Shown here one piece after another: positions 41,578 to 53,400 of a stretch of DNA of 64,000 nucleotides (its first letter is position 1; each line of letters begins with the position of its first letter). The notes beneath the pieces were generated by a model. The model was not told the DNA's origin. It did not search any database and saw only the letters and a list, made by a program, of their open reading frames with translations. Position numbers and translations under genes: made by a program. Origin of the DNA: Melampsora larici-populina 98AG31 (taxonomy: Eukaryota; Basidiomycota; Pucciniomycetes; Pucciniales; Melampsoraceae). Location of the stretch: assembly GCF_000204055.1 (NCBI RefSeq), contig NW_006768770.1, positions 1,255,623-1,319,622 of the forward strand, given 5' to 3'.

Positions 41578-43757
41578 GTTAGCCGTGGTTTCTTGCTTCT
41601 CGCCGATTGACACCACACGTCGAGACTTTTGGAGTCGGTCTTGATGGATGACAGCCCGAATTGTGACCGAAACTGTAATCGGTCTCACGGCTCAAGATAC
41701 AGCTCGGCATACTTCCGGGGATCGACTGGCCTATCTGAGTCAAGATGTTATGGAAAAGCTTACGAAGATCTAAAATTCCCTTCTCAAACCACCGCCGCGC
41801 CTCCTTTTCAACCTTGATGACCGTACCAATCGAACGTGATTTTGGTCCTATATCACAGCCTTTGGTACCTTAAATGTTCCTGAATTCGAAACCAAAACCA
41901 CTCAACCATAAACATTACATCATCGTGATTTATAATTAAAAGGAAATGTGCATAAACGGTCATGAGATTGATTTTATATAAAATCATTTGACGTCTTCCT
42001 TTCCGACTTGTTACTTTTTGTTCCGATCATTTCTACTCTATCTATCTTCTTTACCACTTTTTACGTACCAACTTCTAATATTTGTTTTTTTGTTCTTTTT
42101 GGAAACCTTTGATTTTCTATACCCTTCTTTATTGAGAAAGCAGAAATTCATCAACAACAATCACTCACACACTCTTTGATTTAATTCCAAAGAAACCCGT
42201 TTTCCTTTGAAAAACTTCACCAACACATTCATTTATTAATTTACAGTCTTTTTGATATAACTTTCGTTTGGTGAACTATTTGAAGTTTTTTTTTGGTTTT
42301 AATTTAATTGATTTACAGACAATTGAAAGGAAAGGAAAAGAGACGATAGAAGGGTGAGTATTGAAAGTTTTTAGATTTGAAAACCAACTGGCAAGAAAGT
42401 TTGATTGGTATGGCTTTTAATGTGATGTTTTGTGCTGTTTGTTGTTTTTCTAGAAAGTTTTCTCAAGATCGATCAAGTAGAGTCTTTTTGGTAAGAGTTA
42501 AAATCACGTTTTCATTCTTTTTCACATTGACTTTCTTTTATCTTTTTCACTCTTTACTTTTCTCACATTTTACACATTTTTCAATTCAATTTGATTTTAC
42601 ACACTTGAGAAGAAGATGTTGAGGAACTCAACTTCAAGTCCCCATGAGAGTCGGACATCAGCAAAGTTTGAAGGGTGATGTGACATGAGAATTGAGGAAT
42701 AAGTGACGACTATTATGTACAAGAGTGTGTGAAGTGAAGTTGTTAAGGTTGTGAAGAAAGTTAAGTAAGACTCAAAGAATGTTGAATGATTCGATGGAAT
42801 GTGAAGATTTGGTACATCCCACTCGAATTGGTAATGCTGATTACAATCTCACTTGACCATTGAATCGTGCCATTGGAATTGGAATTGGATGATGATATCA
42901 TCAAATATAGATTTATAGTCCACTCTCACTTTCCGACTTGTCCTTCGACTTTCCTCAATTTACTCTCTCTTACTACTCTTTCTCATCCTTTGAAGTTTGA
43001 TTCCTAATTTCCTTCTTTTATCATATTAAGTTTTGATTTTCCTCTTGAAAACCTATTTCAAATCGCACCAGTTATCAACATATATTTCAAGACCAGAGAT
43101 ATTCCCAACCATAAACTTGATGACATACGATCAACCCATACAACTCTAGATGAGCTGTAGTTCTTAGCTATTTTTTTCTGTTTTTGGATCGATCGAGAAT
43201 TGATTTGAAGTGATTTTGCATAAAAGTATCTCTTAAATTGACCTTCTATCCAGCCATCTTTTGGGCTTTAATAATTTGTACCTATTGAAGGTTTTCTACC
43301 ATTTCTAATTGACCTTTGCATGGTTCTAGGAAGAAAAAAAAGTTCTGTCGATCGGATACAAAGTGATATAACTGATTGGATTCAATCCTAAAGAAAACTC
43401 CATTCTAGTTCTTCATCTACACATCCTTCATGAACCTTCCTCTGATCTTTTAATAAAATCTTTTGAATTCATTTATCGAAATCAACACTTCATCTTTAGT
43501 ACATCCCACTATACATCTCTCTCCCTCATCGCTTGTGATTCCTTGTGATTCCTTGCAATTCCTTGTCAAACCTTTCTACCCAACAAAACATCAAAAACTT
43601 GTACTAGCAGACCCACTAACTTAAAAACTGATCCTGCTTTTCAACCCCATACACATCAACCCTACTCGATTCGATTTTTTTTCAACTTCAGTAGCATCAG
43701 CATCATTCGACTCAAGTGTTTCATCAAATCAACTTTGAAGACTTCATCTAGCTCAAA
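41578..43757 (+). promoter_or_regulatory. Promoter and long leader of the cyclin gene
   Basis: No coding frame is supported. TATATAAAA at about 41975-41983 is followed by a strongly C/T-rich tract (41995-42140). GTGAGT at 42355 with TTTCTAG at 42449-42455 would make a leader intron, and GTAAGAG at 42491 offers a second donor. Long C/T-rich, intron-bearing leaders are known for regulated G1 cyclins in fungi. There is a second T/C-rich block at 43440-43740 just before the ATG. Confidence 0.35.
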
Positions 43758-45215
43758 ATGGTCTCATCAGTTCTATCCAACCTCACCTCTCAATCTCGTC
43801 TCAACTCTCCTGGAATTCCTAAACGTCGATCTACTCAATCCAGTCGATCTCGTCTGAATGCTTCTAACTCTTCCTCTTCGTCTCAACCAAAACCCAGCCG
43901 AAATCCTGATCATGATCGCGAGTTGATGACTATGTTGTTGGTGGGTGAATATCGTGAAGAAGCTCAAGAGTACATGCTTCAACTGGATGTACGTCATTTT
44001 GATCTCAGTTTCATACCAACTCATCTCACACTAAAAAAAATCTGATGATTTTTTTTACATTCAACAATAGGCTGAAACTATTCCAGCAGTAGAGACTATG
44101 GATCTTCAACCCGAGTTAGAATGGTTCATGCGACCATTTTTGATTGATTTTATGATTGAAATTCACCAACAATACCGCTTAAGACCCGAAACACTATATT
44201 TGGCCGTTAATATTGTGGATCGCTATGTAGCTAAGCGAGTAGTTTTCAAGAAACATTATCAACTCGTTGGTTGTGCTTCCCTTTGGATTGCTGCTAAATA
44301 TGAGGATGCAAAGGAACGAGTCCCAGGTGTTGGGGAACTGAGTGCGATGTGTTGTGGAGCTTATGAAGAAGCTAGTTTTGTTCAAATGGAAGGACATGTA
44401 CTTACCACCATTGGTTGGCAACTTGGACATCCTACTCCTGAAGCGTTTTTGAGGATTCGATTGGCCGATGAACTTTCAAAGTCGATGATGGTCACCAAAT
44501 CTCAATCTTTACAACATTCCAATACCACCCTTGCTCATTTGACTAGGTTTCTTATGGAGCTCAGTCTCTTTGATCGAGCGTTTGTTGGGATTAGATCAGT
44601 AGAGATTGCAGATGGAGCTTTAATGTTGGCTAGATTTATACTTGGTTCACCTTGTCAAGTTGAGTTTTTGTTTATCTTTCACCAATTTGATGATGTTATT
44701 TGTTTACCAATTTGTTGTTTTGTTTCCAATAGTCTGCAGATGAGAATGCGGGAGCGAAACGAGTGATGAACATGTTGGATGAACAGCTTGGGGAACGGTT
44801 CAGTACGATTTCCGCCGTCGTGGTAAAGAAGTACAATTACGGATACTTTTCACGAGCCTCAAGAGTAGTAGGAGATTGGTATGGAGCAGGACATCGATTG
44901 AGTAGACCAGCTCCACCTCGATCGATTTCATCACTCTCGATCAGTTCATCACCTACTTCGTCGGTCTTGACGATGTCCTCTTCATCCCGAAGATCCGTTA
45001 CTTGGTCTTCACCTGGTTCTTCGGTCAAAGCTGAGGAAGAAGAGGACGCTGAATTGGAAGAAAAGATGATGATGATGGGTGAGGGTAAACGGTCAACTGA
45101 TGGTGCTAATCGGTACCCATCAGCTGGTTTAGTGGAATCTCCTACGATGCCAGAACGATTGAAGAACTATCACTTATCCACCAGTGCTCCACCACCATCT
45201 CCTTCGATTTCTTGA
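43758..45215 (+). CDS. G1/S-specific cyclin (Cln-like)
   Basis: Exons 43758-43988, 44071-44658 and 44733-45215 give 433 residues. A Ser/Arg-rich N terminus leads to the cyclin box: L-Q-P-E-L-E-W-F-M-R-P-F-L-I-D-F, then L-Y-L-A-V-N-I-V-D-R-Y, K-K-H-Y-Q-L-V-G-C-A-S-L-W-I-A-A-K-Y-E-D and M-E-G-H-V-L-T-T-I-G-W. The M-R-P-F-L-I-D-F form and K-Y-E-D are those of fungal Cln3/Cln1-type G1 cyclins rather than of B-type cyclins (MRxILxDW). A Ser/Thr/Pro- and Glu-rich tail (44880-45200) looks like a PEST region for rapid turnover. It should activate a Cdc28/Cdk1 kinase at G1. Intron 2 has a weaker GTTGAG donor. All phases fit and no break is seen. Confidence 0.9.
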
Positions 45216-45780
45216 GTCATTCAACTCACCTCGGACATACTCTTGCTTTCTTGATTCGCTCTGAACTCTTAATTCTCTTCTTGTCCTCATCATCTCTTTT
45301 CTTGGGAACGATTATCGATACTTTTCGTTCTTCTCCTTGTCTTACACTCACATTCTTTTTGTGTTGTTGTTGCTGTTCTTCATCGTCTACTCTCATACCA
45401 TGATGATTGTTTTTTTGTCTAGGCAAAGAAAACACAGAAAATCTAACATGGTCCTCCCTTACTCTTATTTATCTTTTCATCTGTTATTAGTGTTTCCTTT
45501 TTTCATTTTCTTAATCATTAATGTCCTTGTTTGTTTTCTTGAAAGTTCTTTTTTTTTCTCTGAGTATATGTGAACTTTGGATGATTTCTTTTTCTGATTC
45601 TTCTTTTCTCTGATTTTTCTTCTTATGATTAAGATTTTAGAGAATAAAGGAAATGAAAGAAAATATTGATGATCTTATTTGAACAAGACTGACCAATCTT
45701 TTTGAGAAATTTTGTTCATGTCTTGAGAGCTAAAAGAATGGAGGATTTGTAAGGAATCCAATCCATTCCTAGTGTTGTTT
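45216..45780 (+). terminator. 3' untranslated region of the cyclin gene
   Basis: T/C-rich and T-rich stretch without coding frame; AATAAA occurs at about 45641 and is the best polyadenylation candidate. Confidence 0.35.
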
Positions 45781-45881
45781 TTATTTTGTTTTTCTCGCAA
45801 GCGGTATAGGTTCGTTGAGTAAGACTTCTTGATCAGGCAAACTTTGAATCATGATTCTTTCAGCTATTCGAGCAATATCAC
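45781..45881 (-). other. Candidate last exon of a minus-strand gene
   Basis: An acceptor TTATTCAG precedes G-D-I-A-R-I-A-E-R-I-M-I-Q-S-L-P-D-Q-E-V-L-L-N-E-P-I-P (read in pieces) and a TAA stop at 45781. The composition is protein-like, but I could not find the donor or the upstream exon within 45900-46400. It may belong to a small or broken gene. Confidence 0.3.
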
Positions 45882-46904
45882 CTGAATAAGTCAAAGAAGT
45901 AACCCACAAGAGATTGATTATCATGTTTGCTTCAAAATTGAACCCCCTACTCATGTTTTGATATGGCATCATCCAGCTTCCCAATCTCAATATACAACTA
46001 GTTCAACACTCAGAATCATAACACATTCACGATGGATGCACTATATGCAAAACTATCATCCCTCAATTTTACATCTCAAATGAACACGTGATTTGTAGTA
46101 GTAAACCACACAAATGAAAGAATAAAGTGAAATGAAATCATATTGATAAATTCTTATAACCCAAAGCTACCACAGAAAGCAAGATCATTCCTTGCATGAC
46201 TTGGTTTAGGTTTTTCATTTCCATTTTCTGAAGAGCGGTATCAGGTTAAGTCAGGTTGAGAGCCATAGACTAATTGGCAAGCCCGCGAGTCTCTGATCGC
46301 TGACCGTCCGAAACTTGTTTGTCATCTAGACTCCCGCTCAATAATCTCCCTCAAAATTTCGAACCCTTCGATAAGGCTTGGAGATGACTGCACAACCTCA
46401 GCACAAAAGAGCTCGGAGGAAGGTGAAAATCACTGCGATGTGCCGAAAACTGTAAGACTATTTTCACTGCATGACGCTGGGTAACGGTTGTAGTATTGTA
46501 ATGTAAAAATTCAAGAAGTCTGGTGCGCTCTTTGCTGATAAATGCTGGGCTATATGGGATTTGGTCAAAACTGTGTCTACTTGCTCTTCCTCTTCGAAGC
46601 CTTCACAGATTGACACAACGCCTTCTCTTGATTGCTAGGAAGAAAACGCTAGGAAGCAAACTACCTGAAGCGGTTTTTCGACGCAGGTGAGCATAAAGAT
46701 CTACCGTGAGGGCAATGCAGGAGTTTGGTCAAAACAGGTAGCTTGCACTGTAAAGCGCAGAGGCGCAGTGAATGTTTCCAAATATGCCATCTTCACAGAA
46801 AGGAATCCTCTCATGTTTCGAAAAAACGCATAAATTTATAAAGCTCCTCTGACGTCCAGTCCAAGAGCCCAACTGGCACTCGTGACAAATAAAGAACACA
46901 CAAT
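45882..46904. other. Intergenic; weak gene start at 46385
   Basis: ATG at 46385 opens MTAQPQHKRARRKVKITAMC for 23 codons, then a GTAAGA donor. A later stretch (46640-46686) reads K-K-T-L-G-S-K-L-P-E-A-V-F-R-R-R before a GTGAGC donor. It could be the 5' end of a gene lost by rearrangement. 46727-46775 resembles 24487-24536 (AGCTTGCACTGTAA). Confidence 0.3.
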
Positions 46905-49199
46905 ATGAATTCTTTCGCGCCCTTGATTCTGTTAGCATCGCTCTTCTGTAAACATCTATCTGCACAAGGAAATGTTGCTTTGCTCAGGAACCTACCCAAT
47001 CAGGCTACTTCATCTGCTTCCGATGTTAAATCTATCATGGTGAATAGGTCAACTTTCACCGCACCTGAAGATAATCTTATTGCTGAAAATCAAATTGGCA
47101 CAATCACAGTAGATAGAACTAGGAAAAAATCCAAAAGTAGGCATAGAGAAGACTCTTCGCGTGTTCCGGAGAAGAAAATGAAGATCAAACCAACTGGCAA
47201 TGGCCAAGGCCCATCCTTGATTGGAGAAGCAAGTGCCACGAGTGGTGTCCTCCAACCTGCGCCCCCACTGGACGCTGTACCCTATTCATTTTTCTTTCAG
47301 TCAGCCAAAAAGGTCTCTGCAAGTACTACTTATTCACTCGTCAGAACGCTAGCCGACAGTACCCAGAGATTGGTCTCAAAACTAGGTACATCTTTGCAGC
47401 CTTGGGATTCATGGATTCATGCAAATGAAGGCTTAGCACTAGAGTGCATTAATACGGCACATCTGGTGTTACACAAATATACCTTGCCAGGATGGAACAG
47501 GACTTGGGTTTTGGGTATTGTTGCTGGGCTTGTCAAGCATGTGACTCCAAAATCAACAAACATAGTCAATGAATTGAAAAATCCTCGTTGGAAGAATCAT
47601 GTTTATTTGGAGATTCAAGCAGCCATTGGTTTGCCATATATTCACTGCTAAATTTAACTTGATACATGGGCCTGATTGGTGTGACAATGTGTCTCTCCTA
47701 AAAACAGAATTTGAGGAATCATTTACACAAAAATTCCAGTCACTATTCTCATCACCAAAGTTGGACATGACAAACCCAGGTAAGTATACATTTTCCTCAG
47801 CAGTTTTGGAATAAAACAATTTGAAGTTACTGCTCCAGTTCTGACGTATGAAACATTCTATTAGGTTTAGAGGAATGCTTATCAAGGGCCAGCTTGTTGA
47901 AATCACATAATGATGTCAGGGAAATCTATTTCAAAGACAAAACAAGTTCAACTGACATTGATAAATTTGTGTGCAATCACCTACTGGATATCAAACTTCC
48001 TGAAGAAGACAAGAGTATCAAGGCCATGATACAAAGCTTTGCCAGCTATTTCAAGAATGTTGAAATGCCTAGCTGGGAAGGAACATATGGCAAGGCAATT
48101 TTGATTTACCTTATGAGTCATTGGCAGAATGTAAATGGAGTAGATATCGATGCACTTCTGAGATGGACTGAGACCCAATTTGAGCTCTACAGAGATCTTC
48201 ATCTACCTTTCTTCAAGGCCAAAATTAAAAAAATCCTCAAGAAACCAGAAATGATTGAAAGTGGGATTGACTTTGATGCAACATATCATGAAATGATTGA
48301 TACTTCTCAAGACTCCATAGGACACAACTTTTTTAAATTATCTGACAACCTCTTTCACTTCCGAGATCTTGAAGAAATCTCAGACAGCGCACTACTTGAC
48401 AGGTATAAGCTGATGGTCATTGCTTCTCTCATGCATCGTCCCTTGAAAGATTTGGTGATTCATAGCATTGGACACACACCCAATGTTATCCCAAGACTGG
48501 TGCCATTTTGGTTGGACAAATTCCCAGATTTGGAAGGTGGACTCCTGAGTATTTTTGATTACAAGCACATGCCCTTCAGAACATGTGAGTTGAATTGCTA
48601 CAAATGAATTCAATTTGAAAAGAAATCCATCCAGCTAATTGATATCTCTTAGGCCCATATTACTTTGCCAGTGCCCATAGGGATTTATTGCCAGTGTATA
48701 TGATGGACTATCCTGCAACAGAATACCTAGGAGTGTACCTTGAGAACATTACCCCACTTTTGCCACAGCTTGATCCAAGCTTGGTGAAAACATTACTTTC
48801 CATGGTAAAAACAATCTTAATTACCCATGAAGATCATGATGAGATTCCAAAGGTGTACTTGATGGTCCTTGAGGTTATAGATCATGTGGTCAGATATTCT
48901 CCAGGGTCAGCAGAGATCTTCTTGAGGCAATTATATGAAGATGCGGAATATAGGCAAATCATGTATAAGAGGGTTGTAGAAGTGCTTGACTCAGGGATCT
49001 TTGCTGGTACAATAACAGAGACAAAAGAATGTGTTATGCAATATCACATCCACACATTTTTCTCAATACTACGTGAAATGACAGTGAGTGACTCTATCTC
49101 CTTGATTTCATTTTGTAATGTTTCTCGTATTAGATAATTATTGACAAGTGTCTTATATGGAAATGTTTTCAAGTCTCCCTACACAGTTTGGGAGTTTGA
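46905..49199 (+). CDS. Predicted secreted protein, lineage-specific family
   Basis: Exons 46905-47628, 47708-47779, 47865-48584, 48653-49083 and 49134-49199 give 670 residues with all phases fitting. The first 21 residues (MNSFAPLILLASLFCKHLSA, cut before Q) are a clear signal peptide. A basic K/R-rich stretch follows (R-T-R-K-K-S-K-S-R-H-R), then a helical, acidic body without a domain I know; W-E-G-T-Y-G-K-A-I-L-I-Y-L-M is repeated as a fragment at 31418. Two doubts remain. The first intron (47629-47707) removes a protein-like stretch open in another frame, and after 49141 a different frame is open to 49332 (S-P-Y-T-V-W-E-F-E-D-L). So one or two frameshifts are possible. A secreted rust protein or effector candidate is inference. 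Confidence 0.6.
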
Positions 49200-50811
49200 G
49201 GATCTCTCAAAAGGTGAAGAACATATCAAGAAATTTGCAATATCACTTGAGAAGCATGTTGCACCTTATTCAAGATATAAGATTGATGATCTCCCAGACC
49301 CAAGAGCTTACTATCCTAGTATAAATAAATAGAAATGAGATCAAGAACATGAAAATATCCTATTTATGGTGTGATTCCATTACAATAGTATATCAGGGGA
49401 ATGTTGAGGATGTTAGTTACGTTTTGAGGTTTGTTTTCAAGTGAAGTGTGGTATTTATGGTTTTAGATTTTGTTTCAGCAAGGAGCATGAAGTAAATTCT
49501 TCCAGCTAAATTCCTGACAAAAAATTTCTTCATAGTTGAATTAGTGTAAACAAATCTGCTTTGTACAAGTAGATGATCAACATCATCTGATATTTTTTTT
49601 GAGAGTGATTAATCCATCATCTGTTTTCTTTTATGGGTGTTTGGTTTGGTACTGGTAGATTACCCTTAATTACCCTCTTTTCTTTTTCACATTGATCTTA
49701 TTGTCTTTTTTCTTTTTCTTATGGGCGTTTTTGGTATTTTCACCTCTGGTGAAATGATGGAAGCTTACTGCTCATGCAAATTCAGGTTAACAGTGATGTC
49801 TCTTAGACTTCAGTCAATTCCAATACACGTGTCCTGACTTGATTCAAACTTGGTGATCAAAACCAGTTTCTAAAGTGAAAATTTCTTCATGAAATATGAA
49901 AAATATGATGGATCACCAGATGTATACCTCTCCCCTTGTTCAGAATTTGCACGTCATGATCTTCCTGACCCAAAAGCATCTAGTAGAGGGATCTTGATTT
50001 GATTGATGGTGAAAGACACCACACTGTTTTCTTTTTCAAGTGCATGTGGTACTGTTTGCATCTTCTTTGGTAGTTCTTCAAATCTGTTCTTGTGATTCTC
50101 TTTATATAGTGGGTAGTGTCTAAAAGCGTGTAATGTTGGGCCTGCCAAAAAGCTGATTTATCAAAAACTCCATTGTATGAAAAGAACTTCCTCTACTGCA
50201 AAAAATGTTAAAAACAATATGTTCAGCACAATTTTGGATTGCTATCAATGTGAGGATTCCAAATCTGCCCCCGGCTTTGTGTCAATTTTGTGGGTTTTAT
50301 AAACTTTTTTCTAAAAATACCCGATTTCAAGGTCCATACTTCATAAATATTTGTGACAAAAATGGTACCCCACTGTCACAGAAGCCTTTTCTTGGTACAA
50401 ATGATGCAAAAAGGATCATGTGGATGTACAAAGTACAACATCTGACAAACTCTATGACCACCCAGTACCTTGCTGATTGGACTGGTATTGGTCAACAATG
50501 ATAATTTTGACATCAAGTTTGGTGTGACTAGAGGCAGTTGAGGCCTGTTGAGGCGCACTCTGGTGCGAAATTGTTCCATTTTGTACACAAAGTGCCTGAC
50601 ACGGCCCCGTGGCAAACCCGAAAGCTCAAGGTCGGGCCACGCGCTTAACTCAAGGGACCTATGGTGCATACAGCTAGCTTTTTCAAGGTTTTGGACCACC
50701 ACTAAATTCACTGCAGTTCTCCATCTCAACTCACACCGCCGTCAACTCAGAGCGATCCATCTGTAGACCAACTTACGCGCCATACTATCACCACCGAATT
50801 CGAATCACAAG
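49200..50811. other. No supported gene; SmD2 promoter at its end
   Basis: AT-rich to 50500. From 50540 to 50680 a CpG-rich patch (GGCCCCGTGGC, GGTCGGGCCACGCGC) contrasts with it and may be a CpG-rich promoter remnant or short element. Open frames here (50205-50501 plus, 50376-50729 minus) carry no motif. Confidence 0.4.
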
Positions 50812-51773
50812 ATGAGGTATGATTGATCATTCTATCAGTATTCAACATCGATTTCCTTTAAAATTGGACTCCATTGGACTGATGGGAAATCTCAATTTAA
50901 AGTCAATACGCCCACGTTCCCAAGTCGGAACTTGACGAGGAAAAAATTCGAGCTCTTGAAGAACATGAAATCGCGACCGGTCCCTTGTCAGGTGAGGCAC
51001 GAGACAAGTGCTTCAGCCCGGTTTTTTTCCAAGTTGGACACTCGATCAATTGAGACTGATTTCGTAATGATTTGTTATGACCTTTTTGATAGTCCTGCAG
51101 AGTAGTGTAAAGAACCATACACAAATCTTGATCGCTTTAAGAAACAACCGGAAATTACTAGCACGTGTTAAGGCTTTCGATAGACATTCTAACATGGTTA
51201 GTCAATTTATCGTCTTTTTTCATCAAAATAAGAATTGCTAGACACTTGGACTACTGTACACCTGAGCAGTTCGCAGTTTGATGGAACCAGAGGCGCCTGA
51301 AGGGTATAAGATCTCATGAAAAAAAATCGATGTGGCATTATGAGAGGCACATATCTCTAAAGTCACCGGGTGAATATGTTCGATAGCAATAGCGAAACTT
51401 CACACGGGAATTCAACTTTACTGACTCACTTGTATTGAACTTGTACTTGTTAACCGTCCGTCACTAATATTGAATTTGGTGCTTTCGCTCCGATCAATTC
51501 ATTCTGTCGGGAATCATTAATATACATAGGTTTTAGTCAACGTAAAGGAAATGTGGACAGAACTCCCGAAAGGCAAAAACAAAAAACCTGTCAACAAGGA
51601 TCGATTCATCTCCAAGATGTTTCTCAGGGGCGATTCTGTGATTCTCGGTGCGCATTTCTTTCTTGACAATCTTGTGTGTTGGCATCTCGCGAGTGTATCA
51701 CTGATAGTTTTACATTTTTTCTACTTCTTTTCCGCAATCTTGCACTCTTCTAGTTTTACGACACAATGCTTAA
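50812..51773 (+). CDS. SMD2: Small nuclear ribonucleoprotein Sm D2
   Basis: Five exons: 50812-50816, 50903-50991, 51093-51196, 51530-51647 and 51754-51773; 111 residues. The family signatures are clear: E-x-x-x-x-[38 protein letters not shown] (Sm1 motif), V-K-E-M-W-T-E, and [18 protein letters not shown] (Sm2 motif). SmD2 pairs with SmD1 in the heptameric ring on U snRNAs in the nucleus. The first coding exon holds only ATGAG, and the last adds V-L-R-H-N-A. Intron 3 (333 bp) is long for this genome. All phases fit; intact housekeeping gene. Confidence 0.95.
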
Positions 51774-52371
51774 TACAGATCTGAAAGCCTCCATGTGATG
51801 ACTTGGGATTGTAGTGCCTTGCTTTGTCATCACAAAGAATAGCACTATCGTATCCCTTTGCTTACCGTAGGCTCAAAGTATTGGATGGGGAATCTCAGTC
51901 ACTGGATCGGTGGACTAATTGTTTTCGGCCACCTATAGACTCCAACAGCTTGATATCCATGTCTAAATTGAACATGCATGATGTGGTCTCCCGTCCTCGG
52001 GTGTAAGATATATACGTTTAAGATGTGAATATGCGCAGAAATGAACCCGATCATCTCCGGAAGCAAAAATTCGTGTCTTAATAAATCAAGATAACATTGC
52101 TCATGTTACTGGTACTTCATGGCTTCATTCCTCAGCAACGCTCGGTTATATCCATTAGAACACTAGGACACATTCAAACATGGCAAGGAGTTGGTTGTTC
52201 GGGGTCGTAGTGTACCCAGATGCCCCGGGAATCAGTGGCATCCGGTTTTGCTATGGATGGTTTGCTACTACATAGCCCTGAGGGTGTGTTGCAATTTGTT
52301 CCTCGATGGCGGTTTCAGACCTGATAGAGAAGAAAAACTGTAAGAGACATTGAACATAGAAGAGTGCTGTA
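51774..52371. other. No gene seen (SmD2 3' side)
   Basis: Downstream of SmD2; AATAAATC at about 52080 could serve polyadenylation. No reading frame with support. Confidence 0.4.
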
Positions 52372-52686
52372 CAGTCAAACCCGCGCAAATGCATAAATTG
52401 GGGCGACAATTTTTTCTATGCATTTTGACCGGTTATTCATTTTAACGGGCTTTGTGATAATGCATAACTCTATGCATTATGGTCATAAGACATACATTTA
52501 TGCATTATGAGAACAAAAATGACATAATGCATAGAGTTATGCATTATGAAGCAGATAAAAATGTGAATGTACAACTGCTCCAATGAAAATTTGTGCTTCC
52601 AGAACCCTGCAAGTCTGGAACCCAAGCCCTATGCAAATTGGCTGATTATGCATTTGCGTGGGTATGCATTTGCGCGGGTTTGACTG
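52372..52686. mobile_element. 315-bp pogo/Fot1-like MITE
   Basis: Inverted ends CAGTCAAACCCGCGCAAATG with TA on both sides (52370-52371, 52687-52688). CAGT-starting ends with TA duplications are typical of pogo/Fot1 (Tc1/mariner superfamily) elements. Inside is a second palindrome of ATAATGCATA/TATGCATTAT words around 52460-52545. Confidence 0.8.
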
Positions 52687-52799
52687 TAGGTGGCAACACG
52701 CGGCGCTGATAGTCTCCACTGGAGTTGTCCCCTACTCCTGGTGAAAATCATTTTGGAGTGTCAAGAGAAAGTGAGACCCTGAAACTTAACCCCAGTCTA

Positions 52800-53400
52800 G
52801 GACCCCAGATAGCTCCTATAAAGGTCCATTGTGTCAAAACTTGATATTTGGACCTTTTGGCCTCACAAGCTCAGGTTGTGGGCACGCTCATATTTTTGTA
52901 CGCGCGCCGAGGCACATTTTATTTAGTTTTTTTGCGCCTAGGCGCCACTGCCACTTGGCGCGCCGGGCGTGTTTTCTTACCAAAAAGAAAATCACCGAGA
53001 GACAAAATTTTGTTTTTGTATTGTTATTTATTGTATGTTTGTATGTATGTGTTGCTAGAGCTGTCTACTACCACAAGATTGCCTTTTTAAGGTGAGCAAA
53101 GCCAAGGGAAGCTGTGTCAAAGCTCACAGCGAGTATCCAAGTCTCCAATATTGGTGACAGGACATAGAACTCCTATGATTTGGTGTGATCCTTGAAAAGG
53201 CGTGCCAACCCTCATTTTGTCAATTTTTCCAACGCCGTGGTGTGCCAAAGACACATATTTTGTGCCGCGCCCACAACCTGATCACAAGCACATGCATGGC
53301 TTTTTGCCCCAAAACAGGTTTTGGCTCCAATTGCACAACAGACATTTCTTAAAGGCCCAATATCTTGGCCGATTTGGCTCCAAGTAGACAACAGACATCA
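52800..53400. repeat. Imperfect inverted repeat, CpG-rich left arm
   Basis: CAGGTTGTGGGC at 52874 and GCCCACAACCTG at 53270 pair, as do neighbouring sequences with gaps; GGCGCC-type words cluster at 52900-52975. It may be a decayed TIR element; target duplication not found. The plus frame 52829-53095 is not convincing. Confidence 0.4.
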
